A stretch of 64,000 bases of DNA from the NCBI GenBank assembly GCA_027563935.2, contig CM050448.1:63477843-63541842 (forward strand). Direction: 5' to 3'. The stretch comes from Costus lasius (lineage: Eukaryota; Streptophyta; Magnoliopsida; Zingiberales; Costaceae). Shown here piece by piece: positions 37,723 to 48,867 of this stretch. The notes under the pieces were generated by a model. The model worked only from the letters and a program-made list of their open reading frames with translations. It had not been told where the DNA came from and ran no database searches. The number at the start of each line of letters is the position of its first letter. Within the stretch, counting starts at the first letter, position 1. The position numbers and the translations under genes are program-made.

Positions 37723-38840
37723 TGTTGCGTTCGCAAGTGCACGGATACTCGAAGTAAACATTAAGATATCGAACCACAGAGACCTACGTGTTAAGTACCA
37801 AATAGTTGTTTTCTCATGAGCTAAGCAATCGAATATGATGTAAGTAGACTATCACAAACTACACGAAAAAGTCAGAGAGAGAAACTAGGACTAGGGTTTC
37901 ATCCACCTTAATTTCTATAATTAGAAGGAAATAAGCCCATCGTCAATCCACTCTTATTATGATAAAGATATAATTTACTTTATAAAGAAATCATCTTGCT
38001 TTCGCGCAGACAATTTACAAATAATTAATCCTCACTTTTGCACAAGATTAATTCAATGCTAAAGATAAGTGAATCTTTGACAAAAAACTCAAAGATCACT
38101 TTCGTGCATCCAAATTCTAAGTCAATCATCTCAAGTGAAATCTAAATACTTTCATACATTAAATTCACATGTCCTACTTAAGGTACTCCAACGATCTGAT
38201 ACTTACTTGCGTACAGTATCTTCATGTTTATTTCGATAACTCAATCCTAGATCAAATTATCAACATAGCAATAAACTTCTAAAACCTAGAAATAAGAACA
38301 ATCCTAATTTCTTATGATGAGTTCCTAAATCACGATTCTAGGGTTCCAAGTTCTCGCAAGTCACCTTTCGGTCCATATTGCAAAAACTCCAATACATGTA
38401 GATAATATGAAACTAGAAAGAATTAAAGGCAATCGTCACATAAGCAGAATTATTATAACAAAAGTTCACTGACGAAATAAGGTTTATCTAGTCATTATGA
38501 AATTAAGGGGGTTGTAACCCCATGTCCCAAAAGATGTATAAGCTAGCATGGTAGAAGAATTATAATAAACCATAATTTAGATTGATCATAAATCGAAGAG
38601 AAAGAGAAATTTTACTAAATACAGGGTTGTAATGAAAATTACAGCCCATAATTTTGCGTGTGAACAGTGCAGGCGCCTGCGATTTCATTGATTTCTCCTC
38701 CAATCGATCTCCTTTCGCTGTAAAACTTTTGAGGTATCTTCTCCTCCTCTAGGCGAAGATTCCTCGTAAATTATGCCGCCTGAGGTGGCCTCTACGCCTC
38801 TCGGTGAGAGGCCAAGCCCTAGGGATGCCCTTGTTGATTT
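37723..38840 (-). repeat. Athila-like LTR fragment (E), left part
   Basis: Starts TGTTGCGTTCGCAAGTGCACGG, matching the reverse complement of the F LTR end and the 3039 LTR. It also carries diverged TCACTTTCGTGCA-type repeats (38030-38230) and the CTCTAGGCGAAG block seen at about 4085. No primer site or internal sequence lies left of it, so it is a solo or truncated LTR. A2 is inserted at 38840. About 33 bases of it (47943-47975) follow A2. Confidence 0.75.
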
Positions 38841-40508
38841 TGATGGAACCCCTAATCTAAGGGGGAAGAAACCCTAAACATGCGCATCTAGCATGCATAG
38901 CGGAAAGAGGGCTTCAAGTAGATCGCATATGAACTATATGTTAACTTAATTCAACTTAAGATTAAGTTTTGATCTTACCAATGCCATGGATTGGATGGCG
39001 GCTTGGAATGAGAGAGAGCAAGCGAGATCTCCTCCAAAGAATACACACACCAAGTGATGAAGGCTTCCAACTTGCGCAACTTTGTGCTAGCAAAATGCCA
39101 AGTTGTCCTTCTCGAGTGATAGGGATGAAGATGATGCTTTTTCCGGTTCTGCTCTTGTCGTCCACCCCAAGCTTCTCTCAAGTCTCGCCGAGCAAAAACA
39201 AAACGCAAGGAGACAAGGGATGAATGAGCTCAAGCCGTTTTGGCGTTTCAAGGAGCCATGCGCTCAATGACTTTCCAAATTTGGAAACCCCATTAAGCCA
39301 TGCATTCTCCTCTTCAAGCAAACCGCCCAAAACGCTTATGGATCGAACCATGGGTTCACCCATGTAAACCGGTTCAATCCAAATTGGTCCAAACCAAAGC
39401 AATCGGTCTAGATCAACCAAACCCTAAGGTTTCCAATCCAACCGTTCATCTTATGATGCTCTTGATCTCACCGATCTAGCATCAATACTCTCGATCGAAG
39501 CTTACCGATCTCAAGCCCTAATCAATCAAACATGATCAAGCTAGATCTCACTTACAATCAGAGTCTATATCCCTTTAAACTGAACCCAAATAATTCAGTC
39601 CACACGATCTGACTCAAAGAAAGCCATATCACCAAATTGTGTGACCCTGAGGGTTTCCTTTAAACGTCGGTAACGATAACTTACGTTATCACGATCAGTG
39701 AGGGGTATCTAGCAACACATCACTGTCTCCCGATATAAAGGAAAGAGTCTTCCAAGACTCCACCCAAACCATAGCATAAGTGTGAATCAACTCACTTGGC
39801 ATACATGATTCCTTTGCCACTGGATGTTCTTATTGGACAAGCATGTCAAGCCTGTAACTCCAATACGATGAGCATGATTAGATCAGATGAACATAGTCAT
39901 CTGGGTATGGCCATACACTTCCTCAATCATCTCATATAGGGGGGCCCTCTAGAACATCACACTCCTTAAACAAGGAGACGGCAATCCTTTATCTATCACA
40001 AGTGCCCTAACCTGACTCAAGCTCACCATCCAAGATAGTCTATAATCATTATGTTTCAAATGATATTGAACTACCTCAAAACAATGACAATCATCATTTA
40101 GAAACACAAGTGATCTCAAGTCAAAGGACATGTGCCACTTAGTGCTTACAAGGATCATTCACATTGTGACAAGCAATGGAATATCCGAGTAGGGTCTGTC
40201 CAGTACATCCAATGTACTCATGAGTCTACATCTTATTCCATGCTCGAAGCATCCTATAAGATTAGCACTCATATTAGTCTCAATCATATCAAGGCTGTCT
40301 CATGTTCACCAAGATATCTCGACTAAGGACATAGAGCCTGTCAGCCTAGCTGAACAGCTTTGAGACATTATTCAGAAGTACACTTATTACAGCAGACAAG
40401 ATAACAACCTGAATAATAACCATGCCTTTTATAAACTTAAGAGTTTATTACATGATACTTATACAATCCCAAGGCCTCAAACATTAGCCTTAAGGGCATA
40501 CCCCAACA
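38841..40508 (-). repeat. A2 LTR, left copy (3' LTR of the element)
   Basis: 1668 bp, TGATGGAACC to CATACCCCAACA. I compared it line by line with 46270-47937 and saw one substitution. The inner ORFs (38962-39223 on both strands, 39178-39420, 39949-40158) recur in the partner LTR and are not genes. Confidence 0.94.
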
Positions 40509-40523
40509 ATCTCCCACTTGCAC
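40509..40523 (-). other. A2 polypurine tract
   Basis: Minus strand GTGCAAGTGGGAGAT, abutting the 3' LTR, identical to the A1 tract. Confidence 0.82.
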
Positions 40524-40528
40524 TTAAT

Positions 40529-43500
40529 CTAATGGTTGAGAAATCTCAAACCCATATTATTACAGTGCTTCTCATGCTTCTGCTGCGCCAGAGGCTTGGT
40601 AAGCGGGTCTGCCAGATTGTCATCTGTATGAACCTTGCAAATCTTGATCTCGCCACGATCAATGATCTCCCGGATCAAGTGAAACCGTCTCTGTATGTGC
40701 TTGGACTTCTGGTGCGACCGCGGTTCCTTTGCTTGTGCGATGGCTCCAGTGTTATCACAGAAGATAACCAAAGGATCTGCACTTGAAGGAACGACACCAA
40801 GTTCTCTCACGAACTTACGAATCCACACTGCCTCCTTGGATGCTTCCGAGGCTGCAACATACTCGGCTTCTGTTGTGGAATCAGCAACAGTTGACTGTTT
40901 GAAACTTTTCCACACCACTGCTCCACCATTCAAGCTAAAAACATAGCCTGATTGCGATCGGAAATCATCCTGGTCCGACTGGAACGAAGCGTCAGTATAT
41001 CCCTCTATACTGAGTTCTTCCTGACCACCATATATCAAGAACATATCTTTGGTCCTCCGCAGATATTTTAAAATGTTCTTGACCGCAATCCAGTGCGCCA
41101 AACCTGGATTACTTTGGAATCGACTGGTTACGCTTAACCCGTAAGCGACGTCTGGGCGAGTACACAACATCGCATACATAATGGATCCAATAGCCGAAGC
41201 ATAAGGCGTATTGTCCATTTCATCTTTCTCAGTCTGTGTTTGTGGACACTGACTCTTCGAAAGATTCAGACCATGTCTGACTGGAAGATATCCACGTTTA
41301 GAATTCTCTAAATGGAATCTCTCCAGGACTTTATCGATGTAAGTACTCTGGCACAGCCCGAGAAGCCTCTTAGATCTATCCCGGTAGATCTTCACACCTA
41401 GTACATAGGCTGCTTCTCCTAAATCTTTCATCTGGAAACATTTTCCTAACCATGCCTTAACAGCATGCAGTTCAGGAATATCATTTCCAATGATTAAGAT
41501 ATCATCGACGTAGAGGATTAGGAATGTAATCACGCTCCCACTAAACCTCTTATATACACACGGGTCATCCTCGTTCTTGATGAAACCAAACTCAGAGATA
41601 GATTCATCAAAACGAATGTTCCAGCTTCTTGATGCTTGTTTCAGTCCATAAATGGACTTCTTTAACTTGCATATTTTATGACGATCTGATGGATTAGTGA
41701 AACCCTCAGGTTGTGTCATATACACATCCTCATCCAGATTTCCATTAAGGAAAGCTGTTTTCACATCCATCTGCCAGATCTCATAGTCGTAATATGCTGC
41801 TATCGCGAAAAGAATCCGAATAGACTTAAACATGGCTACAGGTGAGAAAGTTTCATCATAATCTAACCCGTAGATTTGTTTGAAACCTTTCGCAACTAGC
41901 CTGCCTTTATAGGTAACCACGTTACCATCCATGTCAATCTTCTTCTTGAAGATCCATTTACAGCCTATAGGGATTACTCCCGGAGGCGGATCAATCAAAT
42001 CCCAGACTTGATTATCTGACATGGAGTCCATCTCGGCTCGCATAGCTTCAAGCCATCTAGCTGACTCCGGTCCACTGACCGCATCCGCATAAGTGAGGGG
42101 TTCATCATTATCAATGATGTAGACTCCGTCATAGCGCTCAGGCTGACGACGGATCCTACCCGATCTTCGCGGTTCCCGTGATATTTGAGCCTCAGGTTGC
42201 TCAATAACCTGATCTACCGGCTCAGGCTCATCCAACTGTGCTTGACTACTTTGTCCTTCCTCTGGATTCTCATCCAGCTTTATTTCTCTCCCACTAGCCT
42301 CTTGCAGAAGAAACTCCTTCTCAAGAAATATGGCCGTCCGAGCAACAAAAACCTTGTTCTCTTTGGGATCGTAGAAATAATAACCCTTAGTTTCCTTAGG
42401 GTAACCGACAAAGACACATTTCTCAGATCTGCTCTCTAGTTTCCCAGAGGCGAGCTTTTTGACATAAGCCTCGCAACCCCAGATCCTGATAAATGTCAAG
42501 CTAGGCTGTTTCCCATACCATAACTCATATGGCGTCTTTAAAACTGCCTTGGATGGCACTCGGTTTAGTACCTTTGCAGCTGTTTCCAGTGCAAAACCCC
42601 AAAAGGAATATGGAAGAGTAGCCTGACTCATCATAGAACGAACCATATCAAGTAACGTTCTATTTCTCCTCTCGGACACACCATTCCACTGCGGTGTTCC
42701 TGGCGGAGTGAGCTGTGAGATAATCCCACACTCCTTTAGATAGTCAGTAAACGTATGACTCAGGTATTCACCACCTCGATCAGAACGAAGTGCCTTGATA
42801 TTTCGGCCTAACTGATTTTGTACTTCATTTTTGAACTCTTTGAACTTGTCAAAAGATTCACTTTTATGTCTCATTAAATAGACATATCCATACCTACTGA
42901 AATCATCAGTAAAGGTAATGAAGTACTGATAGCCACCTCTGGCATGTTTACTGAAAGGCCCACACACATCACTGTGTATAAGGTCAAGTAAACCTGAAGT
43001 CCTTTGACCTTTGTTAAGAAAAGGAGACTTCGTCATTTTACCCATCAAACAAGCTTTGCATGTATCAATCTCCCCATAGGAGAATGATCCCAGCAGTCCA
43101 TGTTCATGCAACCGCTTAATGCGCTTCTCGTTTATATGGCCTAAACGACTATGCCATAGCAAGGTGCTGTCATCAGCATACTTGGCTTTCTTATTATCAA
43201 TGTTTTGTATAGAATTTTCCATGTCCAACATGTATAACCCATTGTTAATTGAACCAGTTGCATACACAATATTATCATGAGATAAAACACACTTTGAAAT
43301 CTTGCATTCAAAGGCAAATCCTTTCCTGACAAGAGCAGGAATAGAGATAATATTCTTGGTAATACTGGGTACAAAATAACAATTGTTCAATTCTAATACA
43401 ATGCCAGATGGTAAAGAAATGAAATAGTCTCCTACAGCAACAGCAGCAACCCGTGCCCCGTTTCCAACTCGTAGGTCTACCTCATGCTGTCCCACCTGCC

Positions 43501-44413
43501 TTCTTCTCTTGAGTTCCTGCACATTTGAACAAATGTGAACTCCACATGCAGTGTCCAACACCCATGAAATAGAAGAAGAAGATAACATGACCTCAGTCAC
43601 ATATATACCTGAGCCAGAAGCGATGCTTCCCCTCTTATCTCCTTGGAGCGCTTTACAGTCCTTTTTCCAGTGACCCAGCTGGCCACAGTGGAAACACCTG
43701 TTGTCCTTCGACCGCTTGACCTTCTGTTTCAGGGCCTTGCTGTAATTCTTGACAGGGGCCTTGCCCTTCTTCCCCTTCTTCTTGTTCCTTGAAGGAACCA
43801 TCAAGACAGAGGTTGAAGGCTTACCCTTCAGAGTTTCCTCAGTAGTCAAGAGCATATTCAACAGCTCTGCCGGCGTACAATCGATCTTGTTCATATTAAA
43901 ATTAATAATGAACGCATCGAAAGAAGGCGGGAGAGACTGCAGAATAATATCCACAGCAAGCTCCTGGTTGATGGTATGCCCCAGTTTCTCCAGAGCCTCC
44001 TTGTGCCCAATCATCTTGAGCACGTGAGCTCCCACTGGGCTCCCCTCAGCCAGTTTGCTCTGAAAGAAGAGCTTCGTCAGATTATAGCGCTCAGTCCTCG
44101 CCTGTGCAGCATACAGCATCTTGAGGTTCGCTATAATTTCTATAGCCGACATATCCTCATGCTGACGCTGCAGCGGTGGCGTCATAGACGCTAGCATCAG
44201 GCAAGCGACATCAATGCTATCATTGACGTGCTTTTCGTAGGCATCCCGAACCGCCCTTGCGGCGTTCGGAGCGGGCTGCGGCGGTATCGCCGTCTCGAGG
44301 ACATACAGTTTCCTCTCTGCCTTAAGAACAATCTTAAGGTGTCCGAACCAGTCAGAGAAGTTCGGCCCAGCAAACTTCTCCCTTTCCAGTAGGGATCGCA
44401 CATTGAAGCTCAT
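40529..44413 (-). CDS. Intact copia gag-pol polyprotein of A2 (1294 aa)
   Basis: Approximate residues: capsid 1-230; a zinc knuckle with C240, C243, H248 and C253; protease core WVLDTACG (284-291), where Ala stands at the usual Gly of D-T/S-G; integrase zinc region with H421, H426, C452 and C455; integrase core with D482 (HSDVCGPF), D545 (LRSDRGGEY) and E581 (SERRNRT), 35 residues apart; a variable acidic linker 700-770; reverse transcriptase 810-1050 with YVDD at 968-971; RNase H with YTDASF (1139-1144), ADSTTEAEY and CDNTGAIAQA (1219-1228); and a typical end with ADPLTKPL. The integrase-before-reverse-transcriptase order defines Ty1/copia. The start ATG at 44413 is shared in position with A1. 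There are no stops or frameshifts. The frame ends 20 bases before the LTR. Confidence 0.96.
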   Translation of the reverse strand: MSFNVRSLLEREKFAGPNFSDWFGHLKIVLKAERKLYVLETAIPPQPAPNAARAVRDAYEKHVNDSIDVACLMLASMTPPLQRQHEDMSAIEIIANLKMLYAAQARTERYNLTKLFFQSKLAEGSPVGAHVLKMIGHKEALEKLGHTINQELAVDIILQSLPPSFDAFIINFNMNKIDCTPAELLNMLLTTEETLKGKPSTSVLMVPSRNKKKGKKGKAPVKNYSKALKQKVKRSKDNRCFHCGQLGHWKKDCKALQGDKRGSIASGSGIYVTEVMLSSSSISWVLDTACGVHICSNVQELKRRRQVGQHEVDLRVGNGARVAAVAVGDYFISLPSGIVLELNNCYFVPSITKNIISIPALVRKGFAFECKISKCVLSHDNIVYATGSINNGLYMLDMENSIQNIDNKKAKYADDSTLLWHSRLGHINEKRIKRLHEHGLLGSFSYGEIDTCKACLMGKMTKSPFLNKGQRTSGLLDLIHSDVCGPFSKHARGGYQYFITFTDDFSRYGYVYLMRHKSESFDKFKEFKNEVQNQLGRNIKALRSDRGGEYLSHTFTDYLKECGIISQLTPPGTPQWNGVSERRNRTLLDMVRSMMSQATLPYSFWGFALETAAKVLNRVPSKAVLKTPYELWYGKQPSLTFIRIWGCEAYVKKLASGKLESRSEKCVFVGYPKETKGYYFYDPKENKVFVARTAIFLEKEFLLQEASGREIKLDENPEEGQSSQAQLDEPEPVDQVIEQPEAQISREPRRSGRIRRQPERYDGVYIIDNDEPLTYADAVSGPESARWLEAMRAEMDSMSDNQVWDLIDPPPGVIPIGCKWIFKKKIDMDGNVVTYKGRLVAKGFKQIYGLDYDETFSPVAMFKSIRILFAIAAYYDYEIWQMDVKTAFLNGNLDEDVYMTQPEGFTNPSDRHKICKLKKSIYGLKQASRSWNIRFDESISEFGFIKNEDDPCVYKRFSGSVITFLILYVDDILIIGNDIPELHAVKAWLGKCFQMKDLGEAAYVLGVKIYRDRSKRLLGLCQSTYIDKVLERFHLENSKRGYLPVRHGLNLSKSQCPQTQTEKDEMDNTPYASAIGSIMYAMLCTRPDVAYGLSVTSRFQSNPGLAHWIAVKNILKYLRRTKDMFLIYGGQEELSIEGYTDASFQSDQDDFRSQSGYVFSLNGGAVVWKSFKQSTVADSTTEAEYVAASEASKEAVWIRKFVRELGVVPSSADPLVIFCDNTGAIAQAKEPRSHQKSKHIQRRFHLIREIIDRGEIKICKVHTDDNLADPLTKPLAQQKHEKHCNNMGLRFLNH

Positions 44414-46255
44414 GGTGTTCGTTGCTGCAGGAATCTACAACAAGCAAGAACAGCAAGGTCAGTATCAATGTTTCAGAATCAATCCAGGACTTAAGAAAGA
44501 TTCTTTTCTCACTATTTTGTCTGACTGAAAAATCCAGTAAACAGTCCGAAAGAGTAAACACTCTTTTAGTGAGATGGGATCCAGATTTCATACTTGGTCT
44601 CCGCGTCCCGCTCAGGCGAGATAAGATACACAGAGATGACAAGCACTAATTTCTGGTAGGCTGTCCCAGCCAATCGCCAACCCGTGCGATTCCCCTTCAT
44701 CTTGGCAATCCAGCAGACTGTGCCAACTGAGTTGGTACAACACAGTCTGTGATCCCAGAGATGGCTGCCTCCATGTGCTACCATATGCGCCACATATGTA
44801 GTCTACATGGTCAAGCTGACCTGACCTATTCCCTGGACCACCACGTGCTATGCTGAGCAACGAGAGGGGATAAATCCCAACTCTGTAACACGCAGGTGAA
44901 ATCCAGCACCGTCTGAAGATAGATGGACGTGCCCACTGAGTGGGTTCAACACGGCTCCAACGATAATCAGAAAGGTGAGGTTTCGCGTCAGAAGGCTTAC
45001 GAGCTTGATATAATAGCGTTGGATTTTAACGGTCTTTTATCTTCTTACTATCAGGCATGCCTATGGCTATAGCAGAAGATAAACATAAACATGCAATTCT
45101 AATTATTAGCAATAAGTAGAAAGCATGATCTTATGTGGTAAAAGCCCATGAACCCTAGTAAGACCTTAATGTTACTTAAGTCTTCACTTGAGCTTCATTG
45201 CATCTCATCTGGTCCAACCCAGTGCCCTAGCGCCAAGAGCACCTCAGGTGCACCACCAGGTGAATGCCCCTCTTGGATGTGTGCCTTTGTAATCTTGTCT
45301 AATCAAAGTACATTTGATCTATCTAGACAAGGTTGACTCGCAGGTCAACTACATTTCATAAATTAAAACAATGTGATTCGCAGATCACAAAAATTAACTT
45401 ATAATTTACCAGGCACGCAGGCCCCAGCACAGCACACAATATGGGCAACCCACATAAGACTAAATAAACAAGCATATGGTTCAATCAACATGTGATCCAA
45501 TCATCTTGAAATTAAAAGTTTTGAAAACCCCATGGCATCAATTTTAATTTCCTTATGAGCCCTACAACCTTACAATGGTCCATTGATAGGGATCCACTCA
45601 ACCATCTAGTTAGATCCATTGCCCTTGCATGCACCGAGTCCTAACTGACCCGAGTTGACCTAATGGTCAACCATGCATGCGCCAAGGGCTGAACTACCCT
45701 CATGAGTTTTGGCAAGCGGGTGTGACCCCGGGCCTAACTCAAGTGTGTTCAGTAGTGTCTCAACCAGACCTCGCTACACGCCCTAGATGCAGTCAACCTA
45801 TAGCCACCTTGTGCTTGCGCATAGGTGCTATCAGGTTAACCCATCTGAGCTGTCAGATGGTCTGATCAGACTTGGATCTAACCTAGTGGTGACTTCAACC
45901 CCATCAACCCATCTAAGGGTTTAATGTAGTGGCACCTTAGATCTAATCAAGCGCGCAAGATGTAAGTTTTAGAAAACTTTTAGAACGTGCGCAAATAAAC
46001 AAACAACATGCTTGATAACCCTTAGATCTAAGGGGGTCCCCTTCAAGGGGGAGCGCATACTTTAGGGGGTCCCCTTCAAGGGGGAGCGCAAACTACATGT
46101 CAACATATGATACAAGCGCAACCTTCATGCAACCATGATACAAGCGCAACCATCATGTAACCAAAGTAAGCGCAACCAACATGTAACCAAAGTAAGCGCA
46201 ACCAACATGGATCACAAAATCGTAAAGCAATCATATAGATCATATGGAGAGCCTA
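44414..46255 (-). other. A2 untranslated leader (about 1.8 kb)
   Basis: Non-coding region between primer site and gag. It is related to the A1 leader but carries extra tandem repeats next to the primer site (46031-46205). The ORFs on both strands (44422-44860, 45148-45336, 45677-45865) show no domain and are not called. Confidence 0.75.
46031..46205. repeat. Tandem repeats beside the A2 primer site
   Basis: A 27-bp unit with AGGGGGTCCCCTTCAAGGGG is present twice without mismatch (46031-46057 and 46064-46090). A 26-bp unit starting CATGTAACCAAAG is present twice, head to tail (46154-46179 and 46180-46205). AGCGCAACC recurs between them. I do not find these in the A1 leader. Confidence 0.85.
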
Positions 46256-46267
46256 GCTCTGATACCA
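46256..46267 (-). other. A2 primer-binding site (initiator tRNA-Met)
   Basis: Minus strand TGGTATCAGAGC, two bases inside the 5' LTR end at 46270, as in A1. Confidence 0.88.
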
Positions 46268-46269
46268 AT

Positions 46270-47937
46270 TGATGGAACCCCTAATCTAAGGGGGAAGAAA
46301 CCCTAAACATGCGCATCTAGCATGCATAGCGGAAAGAGGGCTTCAAGTAGATCGCATATGAACTATATGTTAACTTAATTCAACTTAAGATTAAGTTTTG
46401 ATCTTACCAATGCCATGGATTGGATGGCGGCTTGGAATGAGAGAGAGCAAGCGAGATCTCCTCCAAAGAATACACACACCAAGTGATGAAGGCTTCCAAC
46501 TTGCGCAACTTTGTGCTAGCAAAATGCCAAGTTGTCCTTCTCGAGTGATAGGGATGAAGATGATGCTTTTTCCGGTTCTGCTCTTGTCGTCCACCCCAAG
46601 CTTCTCTCAAGTCTCGCCGAGCAAAAACAAAACGCAAGGAGACAAGGGATGAATGAGCTCAAGCCGTTTTGGCGTTTCAAGGAGCCATGCGCTCAATGAC
46701 TTTCCAAATTTGGAAACCCCATTAAGCCATGCGTTCTCCTCTTCAAGCAAACCGCCCAAAACGCTTATGGATCGAACCATGGGTTCACCCATGTAAACCG
46801 GTTCAATCCAAATTGGTCCAAACCAAAGCAATCGGTCTAGATCAACCAAACCCTAAGGTTTCCAATCCAACCGTTCATCTTATGATGCTCTTGATCTCAC
46901 CGATCTAGCATCAATACTCTCGATCGAAGCTTACCGATCTCAAGCCCTAATCAATCAAACATGATCAAGCTAGATCTCACTTACAATCAGAGTCTATATC
47001 CCTTTAAACTGAACCCAAATAATTCAGTCCACACGATCTGACTCAAAGAAAGCCATATCACCAAATTGTGTGACCCTGAGGGTTTCCTTTAAACGTCGGT
47101 AACGATAACTTACGTTATCACGATCAGTGAGGGGTATCTAGCAACACATCACTGTCTCCCGATATAAAGGAAAGAGTCTTCCAAGACTCCACCCAAACCA
47201 TAGCATAAGTGTGAATCAACTCACTTGGCATACATGATTCCTTTGCCACTGGATGTTCTTATTGGACAAGCATGTCAAGCCTGTAACTCCAATACGATGA
47301 GCATGATTAGATCAGATGAACATAGTCATCTGGGTATGGCCATACACTTCCTCAATCATCTCATATAGGGGGGCCCTCTAGAACATCACACTCCTTAAAC
47401 AAGGAGACGGCAATCCTTTATCTATCACAAGTGCCCTAACCTGACTCAAGCTCACCATCCAAGATAGTCTATAATCATTATGTTTCAAATGATATTGAAC
47501 TACCTCAAAACAATGACAATCATCATTTAGAAACACAAGTGATCTCAAGTCAAAGGACATGTGCCACTTAGTGCTTACAAGGATCATTCACATTGTGACA
47601 AGCAATGGAATATCCGAGTAGGGTCTGTCCAGTACATCCAATGTACTCATGAGTCTACATCTTATTCCATGCTCGAAGCATCCTATAAGATTAGCACTCA
47701 TATTAGTCTCAATCATATCAAGGCTGTCTCATGTTCACCAAGATATCTCGACTAAGGACATAGAGCCTGTCAGCCTAGCTGAACAGCTTTGAGACATTAT
47801 TCAGAAGTACACTTATTACAGCAGACAAGATAACAACCTGAATAATAACCATGCCTTTTATAAACTTAAGAGTTTATTACATGATACTTATACAATCCCA
47901 AGGCCTCAAACATTAGCCTTAAGGGCATACCCCAACA
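46270..47937 (-). repeat. A2 LTR, right copy (5' LTR of the element)
   Basis: 1668 bp, nearly identical to 38841-40508. It is followed by the GATTT duplication. It would drive transcription of A2 toward lower coordinates. Confidence 0.94.
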
Positions 47938-47942
47938 GATTT

Positions 47943-47975
47943 GTCCCTCGATTGGTGATGAAATTGGATTATTTC
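47943..47975 (-). repeat. Athila-like LTR fragment (E), remainder after A2
   Basis: A short stretch continuing 37723-38840, judged by the resumed match (GATTTGTCCCTCGAT against GATTTCTCCCTTGAT near 4173) and by the A2 duplication. It breaks off at about 47975 without an LTR end and runs directly into a family-A LTR sequence. The exact junction is uncertain by some bases. Confidence 0.5.
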
Positions 47976-48635
47976 AAGCTTGTAATTCCAACATGATGAG
48001 AATGGTTAGATCAGATGAACATAGTCATCTGGGTATGGCCATACACTTTCTCAACCATCTCATCCAGGGGGCCCCTTTAGAACATCACTCTCCAACTAGG
48101 AGAGGCAATCCTATATCTATCACTAGTGTCCTAACATGATTCATGCCCACTATCCAAGATAATCTGTAACCATTATCTTTCAAATGATATTGAACTATCT
48201 CAATATAATGTCAATCATCACTTAGAAATACAAGTGATCTCAAGTCAGAGGGAATATACCACTTGCTTGCTTATAAGGATTTATTCACATTGTGACAAAC
48301 AATTGAATATCCTAAGTAGGGTCTGTCCAGTATATCCCATGCACCTATGTGTCTAAATCTTATTCCATACTCGAAGCATCCTATAAGATTAGAACACATA
48401 TTAGTCTCAATCATACCAAGGCTGTCTCATGTTCACCATGATATCTCGACTAAGGACAACACTGAATGTCAGCAAAGCTGAACATCATTGAGACATTACT
48501 CAGAGGTATACATATAACAGCAGATAATGCAACAATCTGAATAACAACAATTGCCTTTATAAACATATACAGTTTATACATGATACTGATAACATCCCAA
48601 GGCCTCAAACATTAGCCTTAAGGGCATACCCCAAC
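47976..48635 (-). repeat. Family-A LTR fragment (A3), older copy
   Basis: Aligns with the last 660 bp or so of the A1/A2 LTRs, from CAAGCTTGTAATTCCAAC to CATACCCCAACA (48635), with many substitutions. Its left portion is missing. It lies in the same orientation as A0, A1 and A2. Its right end abuts family-B LTR sequence at 48636. Confidence 0.82.
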
Positions 48636-48854
48636 ATGAGACTGCAGAGGGCGAACACGTGGGCGCCTATCTCGACATCGGCATCTCTTTGCTCGCTTAA
48701 GGTACTTTCTATCACATCATGTCGATCCCCTCGCTTGACGATCCACACTGGGTTTTTGGGACTGGCCTGTTTCGGGGACAATGATTCCGCTGCGCATGTA
48801 TGATGTATTGTTTCAATGCCAAAAATTATAAAATGTCCCCGGGGTTTCCCAACA
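48636..48854 (+). repeat. 5' LTR remnant of copia D
   Basis: 219 bp matching the end of the B1 LTR (GAGACTGCAGAGGG.. to GGTTTCCCAACA), immediately before the primer site. The left part is cut off by A3. Confidence 0.83.
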
Positions 48855-48855
48855 G

Positions 48856-48867
48856 TGGTATCAAAGC
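48856..48867 (+). other. Primer-binding site of copia D
   Basis: TGGTATCAAAGC, two bases after the LTR end. It has the same G-to-A change at position 9 as copia B1, compared with the standard initiator-Met site in family A. Confidence 0.78.

Larger units (their letters stand above)
38841..47937 (-). mobile_element. Copia element A2, complete and intact (9097 bp), minus strand
   Basis: Two 1668-bp LTRs, primer site, long leader, one open gag-pol frame and a polypurine tract, flanked by a perfect GATTT duplication (38836-38840 and 47938-47942). I found a single base difference between the LTRs (A at 39304, G at about 46733). It is the same family as A1 but with a different LTR start (TGATGGAACCCC). 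It is a second candidate autonomous element in the window. Confidence 0.96.
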
